Assembly (NCBI RefSeq): GCF_013030945.1 | Contig: NZ_JABBXF010000051.1 | Location: 1 to 64,000, forward strand | DNA from: Streptomyces morookaense | Lineage (GTDB): Bacteria; Actinomycetota; Actinomycetes; Streptomycetales; Streptomycetaceae | Reading direction: 5' to 3' | Length of the DNA stretch: 64,000 nucleotides | Shown here: positions 26,757-35,894 of the stretch, in pieces | Layout: each line of letters starts with the position of its first letter | Position numbering within the stretch: position 1 is the stretch's first letter | Made by a program: the position numbers and the translations under genes | Notes under the pieces: generated by a model | What the model was told of the DNA's origin: nothing | Seen by the model: the letters and a program-made list of their open reading frames with translations, nothing else | The model's database searches: none

Positions 26757-28484
26757 GTGGACGCGCAAGGCCGTGGGCGAGCGGGTGGCATCGACCCCGC
26801 CGACCAGTGGGTGTTCGACCCCAAGACCGGCAGCTACGAGCTGCGCCTCGACGAGGCGGGGGAGCCGTCGGCCCCCGCCGGCACCCCCGCCGCCCCGGCC
26901 GCCCGGAGAACCCGGCCCCGACCCGCCCCCCGCCCGGTGCCCGGCCAGCGCAGCGGCGCCGCCGGCCGCCGCACCGGCGGCGGCAAGTCCGCGGGAGCGG
27001 ACCGCCGCAGGCCCAAACCGAAGAAACGGACCGGCAGGAAGAAAGCCCTGATCTGGACGGGCGGCACGCTGGCCTTCGTCCTGGTCGGCGGCTCGGTGGG
27101 CGCGTATCTCCTCTACGAGCACCTGAACGGCAACATCGACAAGGTCGACGTCGGCATCGACAACGCGGCCGTCACCAAGGGCCCGGTCAACATCCTGGTG
27201 ATCGGCACCGACAAGCGCTCCGGCAAGGGCAACACCGGCTACGGCGACGACGGAAGCGTCGGCCACGCCGACACCACCGTGCTCTTCCACGTCTCGGAGG
27301 ACCGGTCGAACGCCACCGCGCTCTCCATCCCCCGCGACATGATCACCGACATCCCGGACTGCCCCACCAGGTCCGGCGGGACGACGAAGACGATCCCCGG
27401 CTCCAGGAACGTCCGCTTCAACGAGAGCCTGGGCCAGGAGGACCGCGACCCCGGCTGCACCTGGCGGACGGTCGAGCAGCTGACGGGCCTGAAGGTCACG
27501 CACTTCATGATGGCCGACTTCAACGCCGTCAAGCAGCTCTCCTCCGCGGTCGGCGGCGTCGAGGTGTGTCTCGGCAAGGACATCGACGACCCCAAGTCGC
27601 ACCTCAAACTGAGCAAGGGACGGCACGAGATCCAGGGCGAGGACGCGCTGGCGTTCGTCCGCACCCGGCACAGCGTCGGCTTCGAGAGCGACCTGGACCG
27701 CATCAAACTCCAGCAGCAGTTCCTGAGTTCGATGATCCGGAAGATGAAGTCGGGCGACACCCTGACCAATCCGAAGAAGCTCTACGACCTCGGTGACGCG
27801 GCCACCAAGTCGCTGACCGTCGACACCGGTATCGACTCCGTCGGCAAACTGGCCAGCCTGGGCAAGGAGCTCAGCAAGGTCAACCTGAAGAACATCACCT
27901 TCGCCACCCTGCCCGTCATCGACAACCCGGCCGACGGCAAGGTGCACAAGACCGTCGTGCTCGACAAGGCGAAGGCCGACCCGCTGCTGGCCATGGTGCG
28001 GCAGGACGTCTCCCTCACCGAGGTCAAGGCGAAGGAGAAGAAGGCCCAGGAGGACGCGGACGCCAGGCAGCAGGCGCTGCTGCAGGGCCCGAAGGCCGAG
28101 CCCGCGAACGTCAGGGTGCGGGTCTTCAACGGCAGCCGCCGGGTGGGCGCCGCGCAGGAGGCCGTCGCCTGGATGCAGAACTCCAAGGGCATGACGCGCA
28201 CGAGCAACGGCGGCAACGCCACCGGCGGCAAGACGGACAAGACGGTCCTGGAGTTCGCCCCCAACCAGGCCGACCAGGCCCGGCGGCTGGCGGACGCCAT
28301 GGGGCTGCCCGCGGACGCCCTCCGGCAGAGCGGCGGCGACGCGCCGCCGAAGGCCGAGATGAGGCTGACGCTCGGCGCGGATTTCAAGGGCGCGGGCACC
28401 CCCGTCTCGGCGCCGGCTCCGTCCAAGGCGCCGGAGGGCGTGCAGAAGATCGAAGCCGACGACGAGAACGTGTGCGCGAAGTAG
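26757..28484 (+). CDS. LytR-CpsA-Psr family protein 2 with LytR C-terminal domain
   Basis: The 575-aa protein has a long cytosolic Pro/Arg-rich N-terminus (1-95) and a helix near 96-118 (WTGGTLAFVLVGGSVGAYLLY). The LCP domain (about 145-400) carries VIGTDKRSGKG, DTTVLFHVS, SIPRDMITDIP and FVRTRHSVG. A separate LytR_C domain follows (about 450-545) with VRVFNGSRR. Start GTG 26757 with GGAGG 12 bases upstream. Compared with protein 1 it keeps the C-terminal domain found in mycobacterial CpsA-type proteins. Three paralogues here share that architecture (2, 3 and 4). Confidence 0.93.
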   Translation: MDAQGRGRAGGIDPADQWVFDPKTGSYELRLDEAGEPSAPAGTPAAPAARRTRPRPAPRPVPGQRSGAAGRRTGGGKSAGADRRRPKPKKRTGRKKALIWTGGTLAFVLVGGSVGAYLLYEHLNGNIDKVDVGIDNAAVTKGPVNILVIGTDKRSGKGNTGYGDDGSVGHADTTVLFHVSEDRSNATALSIPRDMITDIPDCPTRSGGTTKTIPGSRNVRFNESLGQEDRDPGCTWRTVEQLTGLKVTHFMMADFNAVKQLSSAVGGVEVCLGKDIDDPKSHLKLSKGRHEIQGEDALAFVRTRHSVGFESDLDRIKLQQQFLSSMIRKMKSGDTLTNPKKLYDLGDAATKSLTVDTGIDSVGKLASLGKELSKVNLKNITFATLPVIDNPADGKVHKTVVLDKAKADPLLAMVRQDVSLTEVKAKEKKAQEDADARQQALLQGPKAEPANVRVRVFNGSRRVGAAQEAVAWMQNSKGMTRTSNGGNATGGKTDKTVLEFAPNQADQARRLADAMGLPADALRQSGGDAPPKAEMRLTLGADFKGAGTPVSAPAPSKAPEGVQKIEADDENVCAK

Positions 28485-28608
28485 GACAGCGCGTCCGTCG
28501 AACATATTTGCGCGCCGCATAATGCAGTAACACAGTCCACCGTGCACCAACCGGCACAACACGCCTGCCCATCGGGCCGGACGCACGCACCACTTCAGGG
28601 GAGGCCCG

Positions 28609-30330
28609 ATGCGCCAGAGCACCGGCGAAGAGCGGGATGCGGCGCAGGACGAGATACCGGTGGAGGCGGGCGACCCGGCGCAAGCCGGTATCCCCGCGCA
28701 GGCCGGCGGCGGATCCGGCGGGGACGACGGTTCCGGTGACCGCCCCGCAGAGGCCGGCGGCGGGGCCGCCACACGCAAGCGGACCCTGCGCATCGTGCGG
28801 TGGACCGCGCTCGGGGTGGCCCTCGCCGTGGTGGCCGCCGGCGGTGTGGGGTGGTTCTACTACGAGCACCTCAACGACAACATCAGGAAGGGCGCCCTCA
28901 ACCTCGGCGACAAGCAGCTCGACCGGGCCGTCGCCAATGCCGAGGGGCAGCGCCCCCTCAACATTCTGCTGCTGGGCTCCGACAGCCGGATCGGCAAGGA
29001 GAACCAGGACCTGGGCGGTGCCCGGGACGACGCCGACCGGCCGCCGCTCGCCGACGTCGAGATGCTGGTGCACGTCTCGGCGGACCGCAGCAACATGTCC
29101 GTCATCAGCGTCCCGCGCGACACCCGCGTGACGATCCCCAAGTGCACCGACCCGGACAGCGGCAAGGTCTACAAGGAGACCACGTCGCAGATCATCAACA
29201 CCAGCCTGGCGAACGGCGGTCCGGGCTGCACGGTCGCCACGTGGGAGGAGCTCACGGGCATCCCCGTCGACCACTTCATGATGATCGACTTCTCCGGTGT
29301 GGTGAACATGGCCGACGCCGTCGGCGGCGTCCCGGTCTGCGTGGACGCCAACGTCTACGACGACAAGTCCGGGCTGCGGCTGCCGAAGGGCACGCACACG
29401 ATCAAGGGCCAGCAGGCGCTGCAGTGGCTGCGCACCCGCCACGGCTTCGAGGACGGCAGCGACATCGGCCGCACCCACGCCCAGCACCTGTACATGAACT
29501 CGATGGTCCGTCAGCTGAAGGCCGGCACCAAGCTCTCCGACCCGGCCCAGCTCACCGGCCTCGCCGAGGCCGCCACCAAGGCGCTGACCGTCGACAAGGA
29601 CCTCGGCTCGGTCAAGAAGCTCTACGACCTGGCCGACGACATCAAGCGCGTGCCCTCCGGCCGGATCACCATGACCACGATGCCGTGGATCGCCGACCCG
29701 CAGGACCCCGACGCCCATGTGATACCCAAGCCCGGCGACGCGGACAAGCTCTTCTCGCTCGTCCGCAACGACATCGCGCTGGACGGCAAGGACAAGAAGA
29801 AGGCCGAGGACGGTGCGACGGGCACCGCCCCCGCCTCGGCCAGGACGAACATCCCGGTGACCGTCTTCAACGGCACCGGCACCGTCGTCCTCCCGCCGGC
29901 CACCGGGCGCGGCGCCGACATCGCCGCCCTGCTGGTCAAGCAGGGCTTCGCCAAGGCCGTCTCCGACTCCACGCCCCGCGCGCAGGCCGACACGACGATC
30001 ACCTACCCGCGGGCCGCGCAGCGCGGCGACGCCCTGACCGTCGCCAAGGCGCTCGGCCTGCCGGAGACGGCGGTGCGGCTGTCGCCCGAGGTGCAGCAGA
30101 TCACCCTGGTCGTCGGCGGCGACTGGCGGGAGGGCACGGTCTACCCGAACAGCGACGTGCCCGCCCCGGACGCCCCGGACGCCTCGTCGTCCGCATCCGC
30201 CTCCCCGTCGCCCGATGCGAAGAACGGTGCCCGGAAGCCCGGCGACAACAAGGCGCCCGAGAGCTCCGACCCCCTCAACGGCGACGACAAGTCGGCCTGC
30301 ATGAAGGTCAATTCGCTCAATCGCTGGTGA
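28609..30330 (+). CDS. LytR-CpsA-Psr family protein 3 with LytR C-terminal domain
   Basis: The 573-aa protein is built like its neighbour: a Gly/Ala/Asp-rich cytosolic N-terminus (1-60), a helix at about 65-85, an LCP domain with LLGSDSRIGKEN, SVPRDTRVTIP and WLRTRHGFE, then a LytR_C domain with VTVFNGTGTVV and a Ser/Ala/Pro-rich tail. GGGGAGG lies upstream of ATG 28609. Its last 14 bp overlap the 3' end of the convergent glycosyltransferase gene. Confidence 0.93.
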   Translation: MRQSTGEERDAAQDEIPVEAGDPAQAGIPAQAGGGSGGDDGSGDRPAEAGGGAATRKRTLRIVRWTALGVALAVVAAGGVGWFYYEHLNDNIRKGALNLGDKQLDRAVANAEGQRPLNILLLGSDSRIGKENQDLGGARDDADRPPLADVEMLVHVSADRSNMSVISVPRDTRVTIPKCTDPDSGKVYKETTSQIINTSLANGGPGCTVATWEELTGIPVDHFMMIDFSGVVNMADAVGGVPVCVDANVYDDKSGLRLPKGTHTIKGQQALQWLRTRHGFEDGSDIGRTHAQHLYMNSMVRQLKAGTKLSDPAQLTGLAEAATKALTVDKDLGSVKKLYDLADDIKRVPSGRITMTTMPWIADPQDPDAHVIPKPGDADKLFSLVRNDIALDGKDKKKAEDGATGTAPASARTNIPVTVFNGTGTVVLPPATGRGADIAALLVKQGFAKAVSDSTPRAQADTTITYPRAAQRGDALTVAKALGLPETAVRLSPEVQQITLVVGGDWREGTVYPNSDVPAPDAPDASSSASASPSPDAKNGARKPGDNKAPESSDPLNGDDKSACMKVNSLNRW

Positions 30331-31333
30331 CCGCCGGGCGGCGGCTGGCGATGACGCGCTGTGCGAGCGAGCGCGGGCTGGTGAGGAAGCCGAAGCCCCA
30401 CGACATGTGCATCGTCGCCAGCGCGACCGGGATCTGTGCCCGCGCCTTCAGCGGCAGCCCCTTGCCGGCCGGCACCGAGCCGGCCGCGATGGCCGCCAGG
30501 TATCCGGCGGGCACCACGAAGCCCCACGGGGTGACGGCCGCGCCCGCCACGACACCGGCGGCGATGGCCAGCACGGCGGCCGGCGGGGCGAGGTAGCGCA
30601 GATTGATCGAGCCCCGGTGGTAGCGGGCGACCACGTGCCGCCAGCGGCCGTAGTCCTTGTACTGCTTGGCGAGCGCCCGGACCGAGGGCCGGGGGCGGTA
30701 CGAGACCCTGAGCTCCGGCGAGAACCAGATCAGCCCGCCGGCCTCGCGGATGCGGAAGTTCAGCTCCCAGTCCTGGGCGCGGATGAACTCCTCGTTGTAC
30801 CCGCCCTGCTGCTCCAGCGCCGCGCGCCGGAAGACGCCCAGGTAGACGGTCTCGGCGGGGCCGGCCGTGCCACCGGTGTGGAAGGCGGCGTTGCCCACGC
30901 CGATCTTCGACGTCATCGCCGCGGCGACGGCCTGCTCCCAGGCGTTCTCGCCCTCGGCGTGCATGATGCCGCCGACGTTCTGCGCGCCGGTCTCCTCCAG
31001 CAGCCGCACCGCGGTGGCGATGTAGTCGGGGGACAGCATGCCGTGCCCGTCGACCCGTACCACGATCGGGTGACGTGATGCCTTGATCGCGGCATTGAGT
31101 GCGGCAGGGGTGCGTCCGGTGGGATTCGGCACGGTATGGACCCGTGCGTCCTCCTTCACGAGCTCTGCGGCGATCTCGTCCGTGCGGTCCGTGGACGGTC
31201 CGAGGGCGATGACCACCTCCAGCTCCCCGGCATACTCCTGCTCCAGGATGTGCCGGACGGAGGTGCGCAGGTGCCGTTCTTCATTGAGCACCGGCATGAT
31301 CACGGAAACGGCGGGCGGCTGCTGAACTGGCAT
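30317..31333 (-). CDS. Glycosyltransferase family 2 with C-terminal membrane segments
   Basis: The 338-aa cytosolic-facing GT-A fold enzyme has SVIMPVLNEERHLRTS at the N-terminus, the metal motif VRVDGHG (near residue 92), EEFIRAQDWELNFR (acceptor/ED motif) and two to three C-terminal hydrophobic segments (about 240-300). It resembles succinoglycan-type ExoA transferases that extend lipid-linked sugars. GAGGAA precedes ATG 31333. It lies among the LCP genes, so a cell-wall glycopolymer is the likely product. The gene overlaps LCP gene 3 tail to tail. Confidence 0.92.
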   Translation of the reverse strand: MPVQQPPAVSVIMPVLNEERHLRTSVRHILEQEYAGELEVVIALGPSTDRTDEIAAELVKEDARVHTVPNPTGRTPAALNAAIKASRHPIVVRVDGHGMLSPDYIATAVRLLEETGAQNVGGIMHAEGENAWEQAVAAAMTSKIGVGNAAFHTGGTAGPAETVYLGVFRRAALEQQGGYNEEFIRAQDWELNFRIREAGGLIWFSPELRVSYRPRPSVRALAKQYKDYGRWRHVVARYHRGSINLRYLAPPAAVLAIAAGVVAGAAVTPWGFVVPAGYLAAIAAGSVPAGKGLPLKARAQIPVALATMHMSWGFGFLTSPRSLAQRVIASRRPAVTSD

Positions 31334-31452
31334 GGTTCCTCGGGGACAGGGCTACGGGGTCGTTCGTCACGTTACCGCCAATGGGGGACAGGGGTCCGCT
31401 CCGGCCGGGTGGCGGGGGCCCCTCGGACGGCGCGGTGCCGCAGCCTGCTGAT

Positions 31453-31466
31453 CGTATGGGCATACG
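31453..31466. promoter_or_regulatory. Palindrome CGTATG-GG-CATACG in divergent promoter region
   Basis: Perfect 6-bp arms with a 2-bp centre, between the divergent GT2 gene (start 31333) and LCP gene 4 (start 31528). Likely operator by position; the binding protein is unknown. Confidence 0.35.
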
Positions 31467-31527
31467 GTTCTTTCGGTTTCCGCCCGGTTTCTCCCCGCCC
31501 CCTCCTGATCGCTGCGGAGGTCCCGAC

Positions 31528-32994
31528 GTGACCGCACCGGCCCGCTCCCCCCGCCCGAACCGGCCCCGCCACAGCGCCCCCCGCCACCGGCGCTGGGGGC
31601 TGCGCATGGCCATGGGCGCGGCGGCCGCGGTGCTGGCCGCCGGAGGGCTGGGGCATGCGCTGGTCGCCGGGATCGACGGGGGCATCAGCCGCATCGACCC
31701 CTTCAGCGGGCTCTCCGACCGGCCGCGGGTGAGCCGCGGGACGAACTTCCTGCTGGTCGGCACCGACGGCCGCGACAAGATCACGGAAGCGGAGCGCACC
31801 GCGTACCACCTCGGCGGCACCGCCTGTCACTGCACGGACACGGTGATGCTGGTGCACCTCTCGGCCGACCGCAGCCGGGCCAGTGTGGTCAGCCTGCCGC
31901 GCGACACGTACACCGAGATCCCCGAGTACACCGACGAGAACGGCCGGGTGCACCCCGTCCATCCGCAGAAGCTGAACGCCGCCTACGCGGAGGGCGGGCC
32001 CGGGCTGACCGTGCGGGCGGTCGAGCGGCTGACCGGCGTGCACCTCGACCACTACCTGGAAGTCGACTTCACCAGCTTCATGAAAACCGTCGACGCCGTG
32101 GGCGGGGTGCAGGTGTGCACCCCGAAGCCGCTGAAGGACGACTACACCGGGCTCGACCTCCCCGTCGGCACCAGCAGCCTCAACGGCGGGCAGGCCCTGC
32201 AGTACGTCCGCTCCCGGCACCTCGACGGGGCCGCCGACCTGGGCCGGATGCAGCGGCAGCAGCGCTTCCTCGCCGCGCTGATGCACCGGGTCGCGGGCAG
32301 CGGGGTGCTGCTGAACCCGGTGAAGTTCCACGACGTGGCCTCCACCGTGATCGGCTCCATGCGGGCCGACCGGGGGTTCGGCACGGCGCAGCTCGTCGAG
32401 CTCGGCGAGGCCATGCGGAACCTGGCGCCCTCCTCGGCGGAGTTCACGTCCGTGCCGATCGGGGTGGTCGACTTCCCGGTGCCGCACCTGGGCTCGACCG
32501 TGAAGTGGGACGAGGCGGCGGCCGACCGGCTGTTCGCGGCACTGCGGGAGGACCGGCCGATCACCTCACGGCCGGCGGGGCACGCACCGGAGGCGCAGGA
32601 GGCGAAGGGGGTGCCGCCGGGGAGCGCGGGAGTGGACGTGCCGCCGGAGCGGGTGCACGTCCAGGTCTTCAACGGCACCGGGCGGCCGGGGCTGGGGCAG
32701 TCCGTGGACGCGGCGCTGCGGGCGACGGGCTTCATGACGACCGGTTCGCCGACGAACGCGCCGACGGCGGAGCGGACGGTGCTCAGCTACGACCCGCGCT
32801 GGGACCGCTCGGTCCGCACCCTGGCGGCGGCCTTCCCGGGGGCCGAACTACGGGCCGAACCGGGGCAGGGGCCGATGATGCGGGTGATTGTGGGCCAGGA
32901 CTTCCGGTCCGTCCATCCGGTACGGGGCGCCCAGGGAGGCGGCGGCGGTTCCGTACTGACCGGCGACCAGGCGGTGTGCCCGGCCGGGGCGTAG
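31528..32994 (+). CDS. LytR-CpsA-Psr family protein 4 with LytR C-terminal domain
   Basis: The 488-aa protein has a short basic cytosolic part, a helix near 26-44, an LCP domain with LLVGTDGRDKI, DTVMLVHLS, SLPRDTYTEIP and YVRSRHLDG, and a LytR_C domain with VQVFNGTGRPG near the end. Start is set at GTG 31528 because GGAGG lies 7 bases upstream; in-frame ATGs at 31381 and 31456 would add residues of non-coding character. It is divergent from the GT2 gene. A dispersed repeat follows its stop. Confidence 0.92.
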   Translation: MTAPARSPRPNRPRHSAPRHRRWGLRMAMGAAAAVLAAGGLGHALVAGIDGGISRIDPFSGLSDRPRVSRGTNFLLVGTDGRDKITEAERTAYHLGGTACHCTDTVMLVHLSADRSRASVVSLPRDTYTEIPEYTDENGRVHPVHPQKLNAAYAEGGPGLTVRAVERLTGVHLDHYLEVDFTSFMKTVDAVGGVQVCTPKPLKDDYTGLDLPVGTSSLNGGQALQYVRSRHLDGAADLGRMQRQQRFLAALMHRVAGSGVLLNPVKFHDVASTVIGSMRADRGFGTAQLVELGEAMRNLAPSSAEFTSVPIGVVDFPVPHLGSTVKWDEAAADRLFAALREDRPITSRPAGHAPEAQEAKGVPPGSAGVDVPPERVHVQVFNGTGRPGLGQSVDAALRATGFMTTGSPTNAPTAERTVLSYDPRWDRSVRTLAAAFPGAELRAEPGQGPMMRVIVGQDFRSVHPVRGAQGGGGGSVLTGDQAVCPAGA

Positions 32995-33000
32995 GCGGGG

Positions 33001-33064
33001 CGCCCCGCAAGGGGCGCTGGGGGTCCCCCCAGCGGTAGCCGGGGGAGGAACTGCGCGAGCAACC
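33001..33064. repeat. Dispersed intergenic repeat, copy A
   Basis: Contains CGCCCC-gcaa-GGGGCG, a second hairpin around CTGGGG/CCCCAG, and the core GAGGAACTGCGCGAGCAACC (33045-33064). That 20-mer recurs exactly, in inverse orientation, at 61313-61332. It lies between LCP gene 4 and the convergent thioesterase gene. Confidence 0.7.
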
Positions 33065-33081
33065 GCATACGGCCCGCGGAA

Positions 33082-33633
33082 TCAGTCGGCGTCCGGACCC
33101 TCCGCGGCCGCCTTCTCCCGCAGCTCCATGATCGCGCGCCGCCGTGCAAGCCGATGCGTCCGGCGGATCTGCGCCTCCTGGTAACGGCGCCGGTCCTTGT
33201 CCGTCTCCGGCAGCACCGGCGGCACGGAGCGCGGCTTGCCGTTCTCGTCCACGGCGGCGAACACCAGGTAGGCACTGCCCACCTGCACCGCGGGCGTGGA
33301 CTCGTTCCACCGCTCCGCGAGGACCCGTACCCCGACCTCCATCGAGGACCGGCCGGTCCAGTTGACCTGGGCCTTCACATGGACCAGGTCGCCGACCCGG
33401 ACGGGCACCAGAAAGGCCATCTCGTCCATCGAGGCGGTGACCGCGGGTCCGCCGGAGTGGCGGCCGGCGACGGCGCCCGCGACGTCGTCCACCAGCTTCA
33501 TGATCACGCCACCGTGGACGGTGCCCAGCAGGTTGGTGTCATGGCTGGTCATGATGTGGGACAGCGTCGTGCGGGACGCCGAGGTCGGCTTGCCGGATAT
33601 CGCCGGCTCCGGGCTCCGGTCCTGAAGGGTCAT
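33082..33633 (-). CDS. Acyl-CoA thioesterase, hotdog fold
   Basis: The 183-aa protein belongs to the hotdog acyl-CoA thioesterase group (YciA/BACH-like). It has NLLGTVHGGVIMKLVDDVAG, the segment that forms the central helix and active-site loop, and VTASMDEMAFLVPV, with WTGRSSMEVGVRV in the second half and an Arg-rich C-terminal helix. It would hydrolyse acyl-CoA to free acid and CoA in the cytosol. Start ATG 33633 is taken, but GTG 33642 three codons earlier is possible; neither has a well-spaced ribosome site. Confidence 0.9.
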   Translation of the reverse strand: MTLQDRSPEPAISGKPTSASRTTLSHIMTSHDTNLLGTVHGGVIMKLVDDVAGAVAGRHSGGPAVTASMDEMAFLVPVRVGDLVHVKAQVNWTGRSSMEVGVRVLAERWNESTPAVQVGSAYLVFAAVDENGKPRSVPPVLPETDKDRRRYQEAQIRRTHRLARRRAIMELREKAAAEGPDAD

Positions 33634-33726
33634 GCCTTCCACTATTGCATCAGCTCTGCAACAGCCCTGCCCCGATCCCGTCCGCACCCTGTGGGTCGGC
33701 GTGCCGCACCAGGCACACTTCGTCCC

Positions 33727-34893
33727 ATGAACGATTGGCCCCAGAATCGGACAAACGACGCCCGCGCCGTACCGCCCACCCGGCGCGGCGGCAGCCTGCC
33801 GCCGCAGTATCGTCCGGGTGCCTCCCACCCCGACAACGGCTACAGCACCGGCCAGGTACACGGCCGGGGCGGCAGGGGCCGTACGCCGCGCGGAGGGGCG
33901 CCGAACTGGGGGCGGCGGATCAGAATCGGGGCGATCGTGATCCTCGGCACGCTGCTCGTCGTGGCCACCGTCACATACTTCTGGGCCGACTCCCAGCTGC
34001 GCCGCGAGGTCGACCTCGGGAAGATCCAGGACCGCGCGCCGTCCGGCAGCGGCACCAACTACCTGATCGTCGGCTCGGACAGCCGCGAGGGCCTGTCGGA
34101 GCAGGACAAGGAGGAGATGCACACCGGGTCGGCGGACGGCAAGCGCACCGACTCGATGATGATCCTGCACACCGGTGACAACGGCACCACGATGCTGAGC
34201 CTGCCGCGCGACTCGTACGTCACCGTCCCGGCCTTCACCGGCGAGAAGTCCGGCAAGCACTATCCGCAGTCCACGCACAAGCTCAACCAGGCCTTCGCGG
34301 ACGGCGGCGCCGAACTGCTGATCAGGGCAATCGAGTTCAACACCGGGCTGCACATCGACCACTACGCGGAGATCGGCTTCGGCGGCTTCCGCAGCCTGGT
34401 CGACTCGCTCGGCGGCGTGGACATGTGCATCGACAAGCCGATCAAGGACCGGGACTCGGGCGCGGACTTCAAGGCGGGCTGCCAGACGCTGAACGGCACC
34501 CAGTCGCTGGCGTTCGTCCGGCAGCGGCACCAGGAGGCCGACCAGGACCTGGGTCGGATGCGGAACCAGCAGAAGTTCCTCAACACCCTTGCCAAGCAGG
34601 CCGCTTCGCCCTCGACGATCCTCAATCCCTTCCGGCTCTACCCGGTCATCGGCTCCGGCCTCGACACCCTCATCGTCGACAAGGACATGGGGCTGTGGGA
34701 CCTGACCTCGATGTTCTGGGCCATGAAGGGCGTCACGGGCGAGGACGGGCAGCAGCTCACCGTGCCGATCTCGAACCCGAACCTGCCGACGCGCAGCGAC
34801 GGCGTCGCGGTGAAGTGGGACCCGGTGAAGTCGAAGCAGCTCTTCGATCAGCTGAAGAAGGACGAGAAGGTCACCGCCTCCGGCAGCAGGTGA
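33727..34893 (+). CDS. LytR-CpsA-Psr family protein 5
   Basis: The 388-aa protein has a Gly/Arg/Pro-rich cytosolic N-terminus (1-62), a helix near 64-84 (IRIGAIVILGTLLVVATVTYFW) and an LCP domain with LIVGSDSREGL, DSMMILHTG, SLPRDSYVTVP and FVRQRHQEAD. It has no LytR_C domain and ends soon after the LCP core. The start is ATG 33727. Divergent from the thioesterase gene with 93 bp between starts. Confidence 0.92.
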   Translation: MNDWPQNRTNDARAVPPTRRGGSLPPQYRPGASHPDNGYSTGQVHGRGGRGRTPRGGAPNWGRRIRIGAIVILGTLLVVATVTYFWADSQLRREVDLGKIQDRAPSGSGTNYLIVGSDSREGLSEQDKEEMHTGSADGKRTDSMMILHTGDNGTTMLSLPRDSYVTVPAFTGEKSGKHYPQSTHKLNQAFADGGAELLIRAIEFNTGLHIDHYAEIGFGGFRSLVDSLGGVDMCIDKPIKDRDSGADFKAGCQTLNGTQSLAFVRQRHQEADQDLGRMRNQQKFLNTLAKQAASPSTILNPFRLYPVIGSGLDTLIVDKDMGLWDLTSMFWAMKGVTGEDGQQLTVPISNPNLPTRSDGVAVKWDPVKSKQLFDQLKKDEKVTASGSR

Positions 34894-34899
34894 GCCCCG

Positions 34900-35691
34900 T
34901 CAGGCTGCTGTCGGCTCCGGGCCCGTGGTGTTCACCAGGGCGAAGGGGGCGCCCTGCGGGTCGGCCACGACGGACATCCGGAAGTCCATCATGTCGAACG
35001 GCGGCTTGAGCACCGAGCCGCCGGCGCGGACGAGTGCGTCGACCGTGCTGTCGGTGTCGTCGACGGAGAAATACGTCAGCCAGTGCGAGGGCGTGCCGGG
35101 CGGCAGTTCGCCGAGCCCCTGCATCCCGCCGACCGTGCGGCCGCCGGCGGTGAGGGCGAAGTAGCCGGGGGCCTCCTCCATGGGGGCCGCCTCCAGGCCG
35201 AGTGCGGGGTAGAACGCCCGGGCGGCGTCCGGGTCCGCGGTGTTGAGCTCGTTCCACACCACCGAGCCGGGCTCGTTCACGATCTGCGCGCCGAAGAACT
35301 CCCCTGCCTGCCACAGCCCGAACACCGCTTCCGCGGGGTCGACGACGATCGCCATGCGGCCGAGGGTCATGACGTCCATCGGGCCGAACATCACCCGGCC
35401 GCCCCCGGCCGGGACCGCCTGCAGGGCGGCGTCCAGGTCGGCGGTGGCGAGATAGGTCGTCCAGACCGTGGGCGGGACGGGCAGGCCCTCCGGTGCCATC
35501 GCCGTCATGATCCCGGCCACCGGCCTGCCGCGCAGGGTGCACACGGCGTAGCCGCCGGTCTCCGGCGGGCCGGGCTCGCCCTGCCAGCCGAAGAGGTCGC
35601 GGTAGAAGTCCAGGGCCGCCCGCTGGTCGGGGACCGTGAGCTCCGTCCAGCACGGGGTGCCGGGCCGGTACGGGGTGGTTGCCTCGGGCAT
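34900..35691 (-). CDS. VOC-family protein with two glyoxalase-like domains
   Basis: The 263-aa protein has two vicinal-oxygen-chelate repeats, each opening with a CWTEL/VVWNEL strand and a later Tyr/Phe-rich strand (about 8-125 and 135-255). Domain one includes RAALDFYRDLFGW; domain two DPDAARAFYPALGL. Such tandem VOC proteins act as glyoxalase, bleomycin-resistance or dioxygenase-like enzymes; no specific activity can be assigned. ATG 35691 has GAGGAA 8 bases upstream. Its stop lies 6 bp from the stop of convergent LCP gene 5. Confidence 0.88.
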   Translation of the reverse strand: MPEATTPYRPGTPCWTELTVPDQRAALDFYRDLFGWQGEPGPPETGGYAVCTLRGRPVAGIMTAMAPEGLPVPPTVWTTYLATADLDAALQAVPAGGGRVMFGPMDVMTLGRMAIVVDPAEAVFGLWQAGEFFGAQIVNEPGSVVWNELNTADPDAARAFYPALGLEAAPMEEAPGYFALTAGGRTVGGMQGLGELPPGTPSHWLTYFSVDDTDSTVDALVRAGGSVLKPPFDMMDFRMSVVADPQGAPFALVNTTGPEPTAA

Positions 35692-35839
35692 GACGGGTTC
35701 CTCCACGGGATCCGGGCGTGCAGTCCCCCGCCACCGACCACCCTGGCGGGCCGGGAGCGCTCCCGCCACCGCAGGGCCCCCATCGGCGTGTTCCGTGTCT
35801 TCCTTCTCCACGGCCCCGGGCGTACTGTCGGCGCCCGAT

Positions 35840-35854
35840 CTGATGTGCCGTCAG
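35840..35854 (+). promoter_or_regulatory. CTGATG-tgc-CGTCAG inverted repeat before the surface-protein operon
   Basis: Imperfect dyad (one mismatch) 41 bases before GTG 35895. From memory, CTGAcG-N3-CGTCAG-type dyads precede other Streptomyces secreted-protein genes, but this was not checked. Confidence 0.35.
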
Positions 35855-35894
35855 TGCTTTCCGGCTGCGGCACCGGACGAGAAGGGAACCCCAC

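Noticed and set aside
24915..28793. 1292-codon minus-strand frame over the LCP genes
   Set aside because: Fully antisense to three well-supported LCP genes; no domain recognisable.
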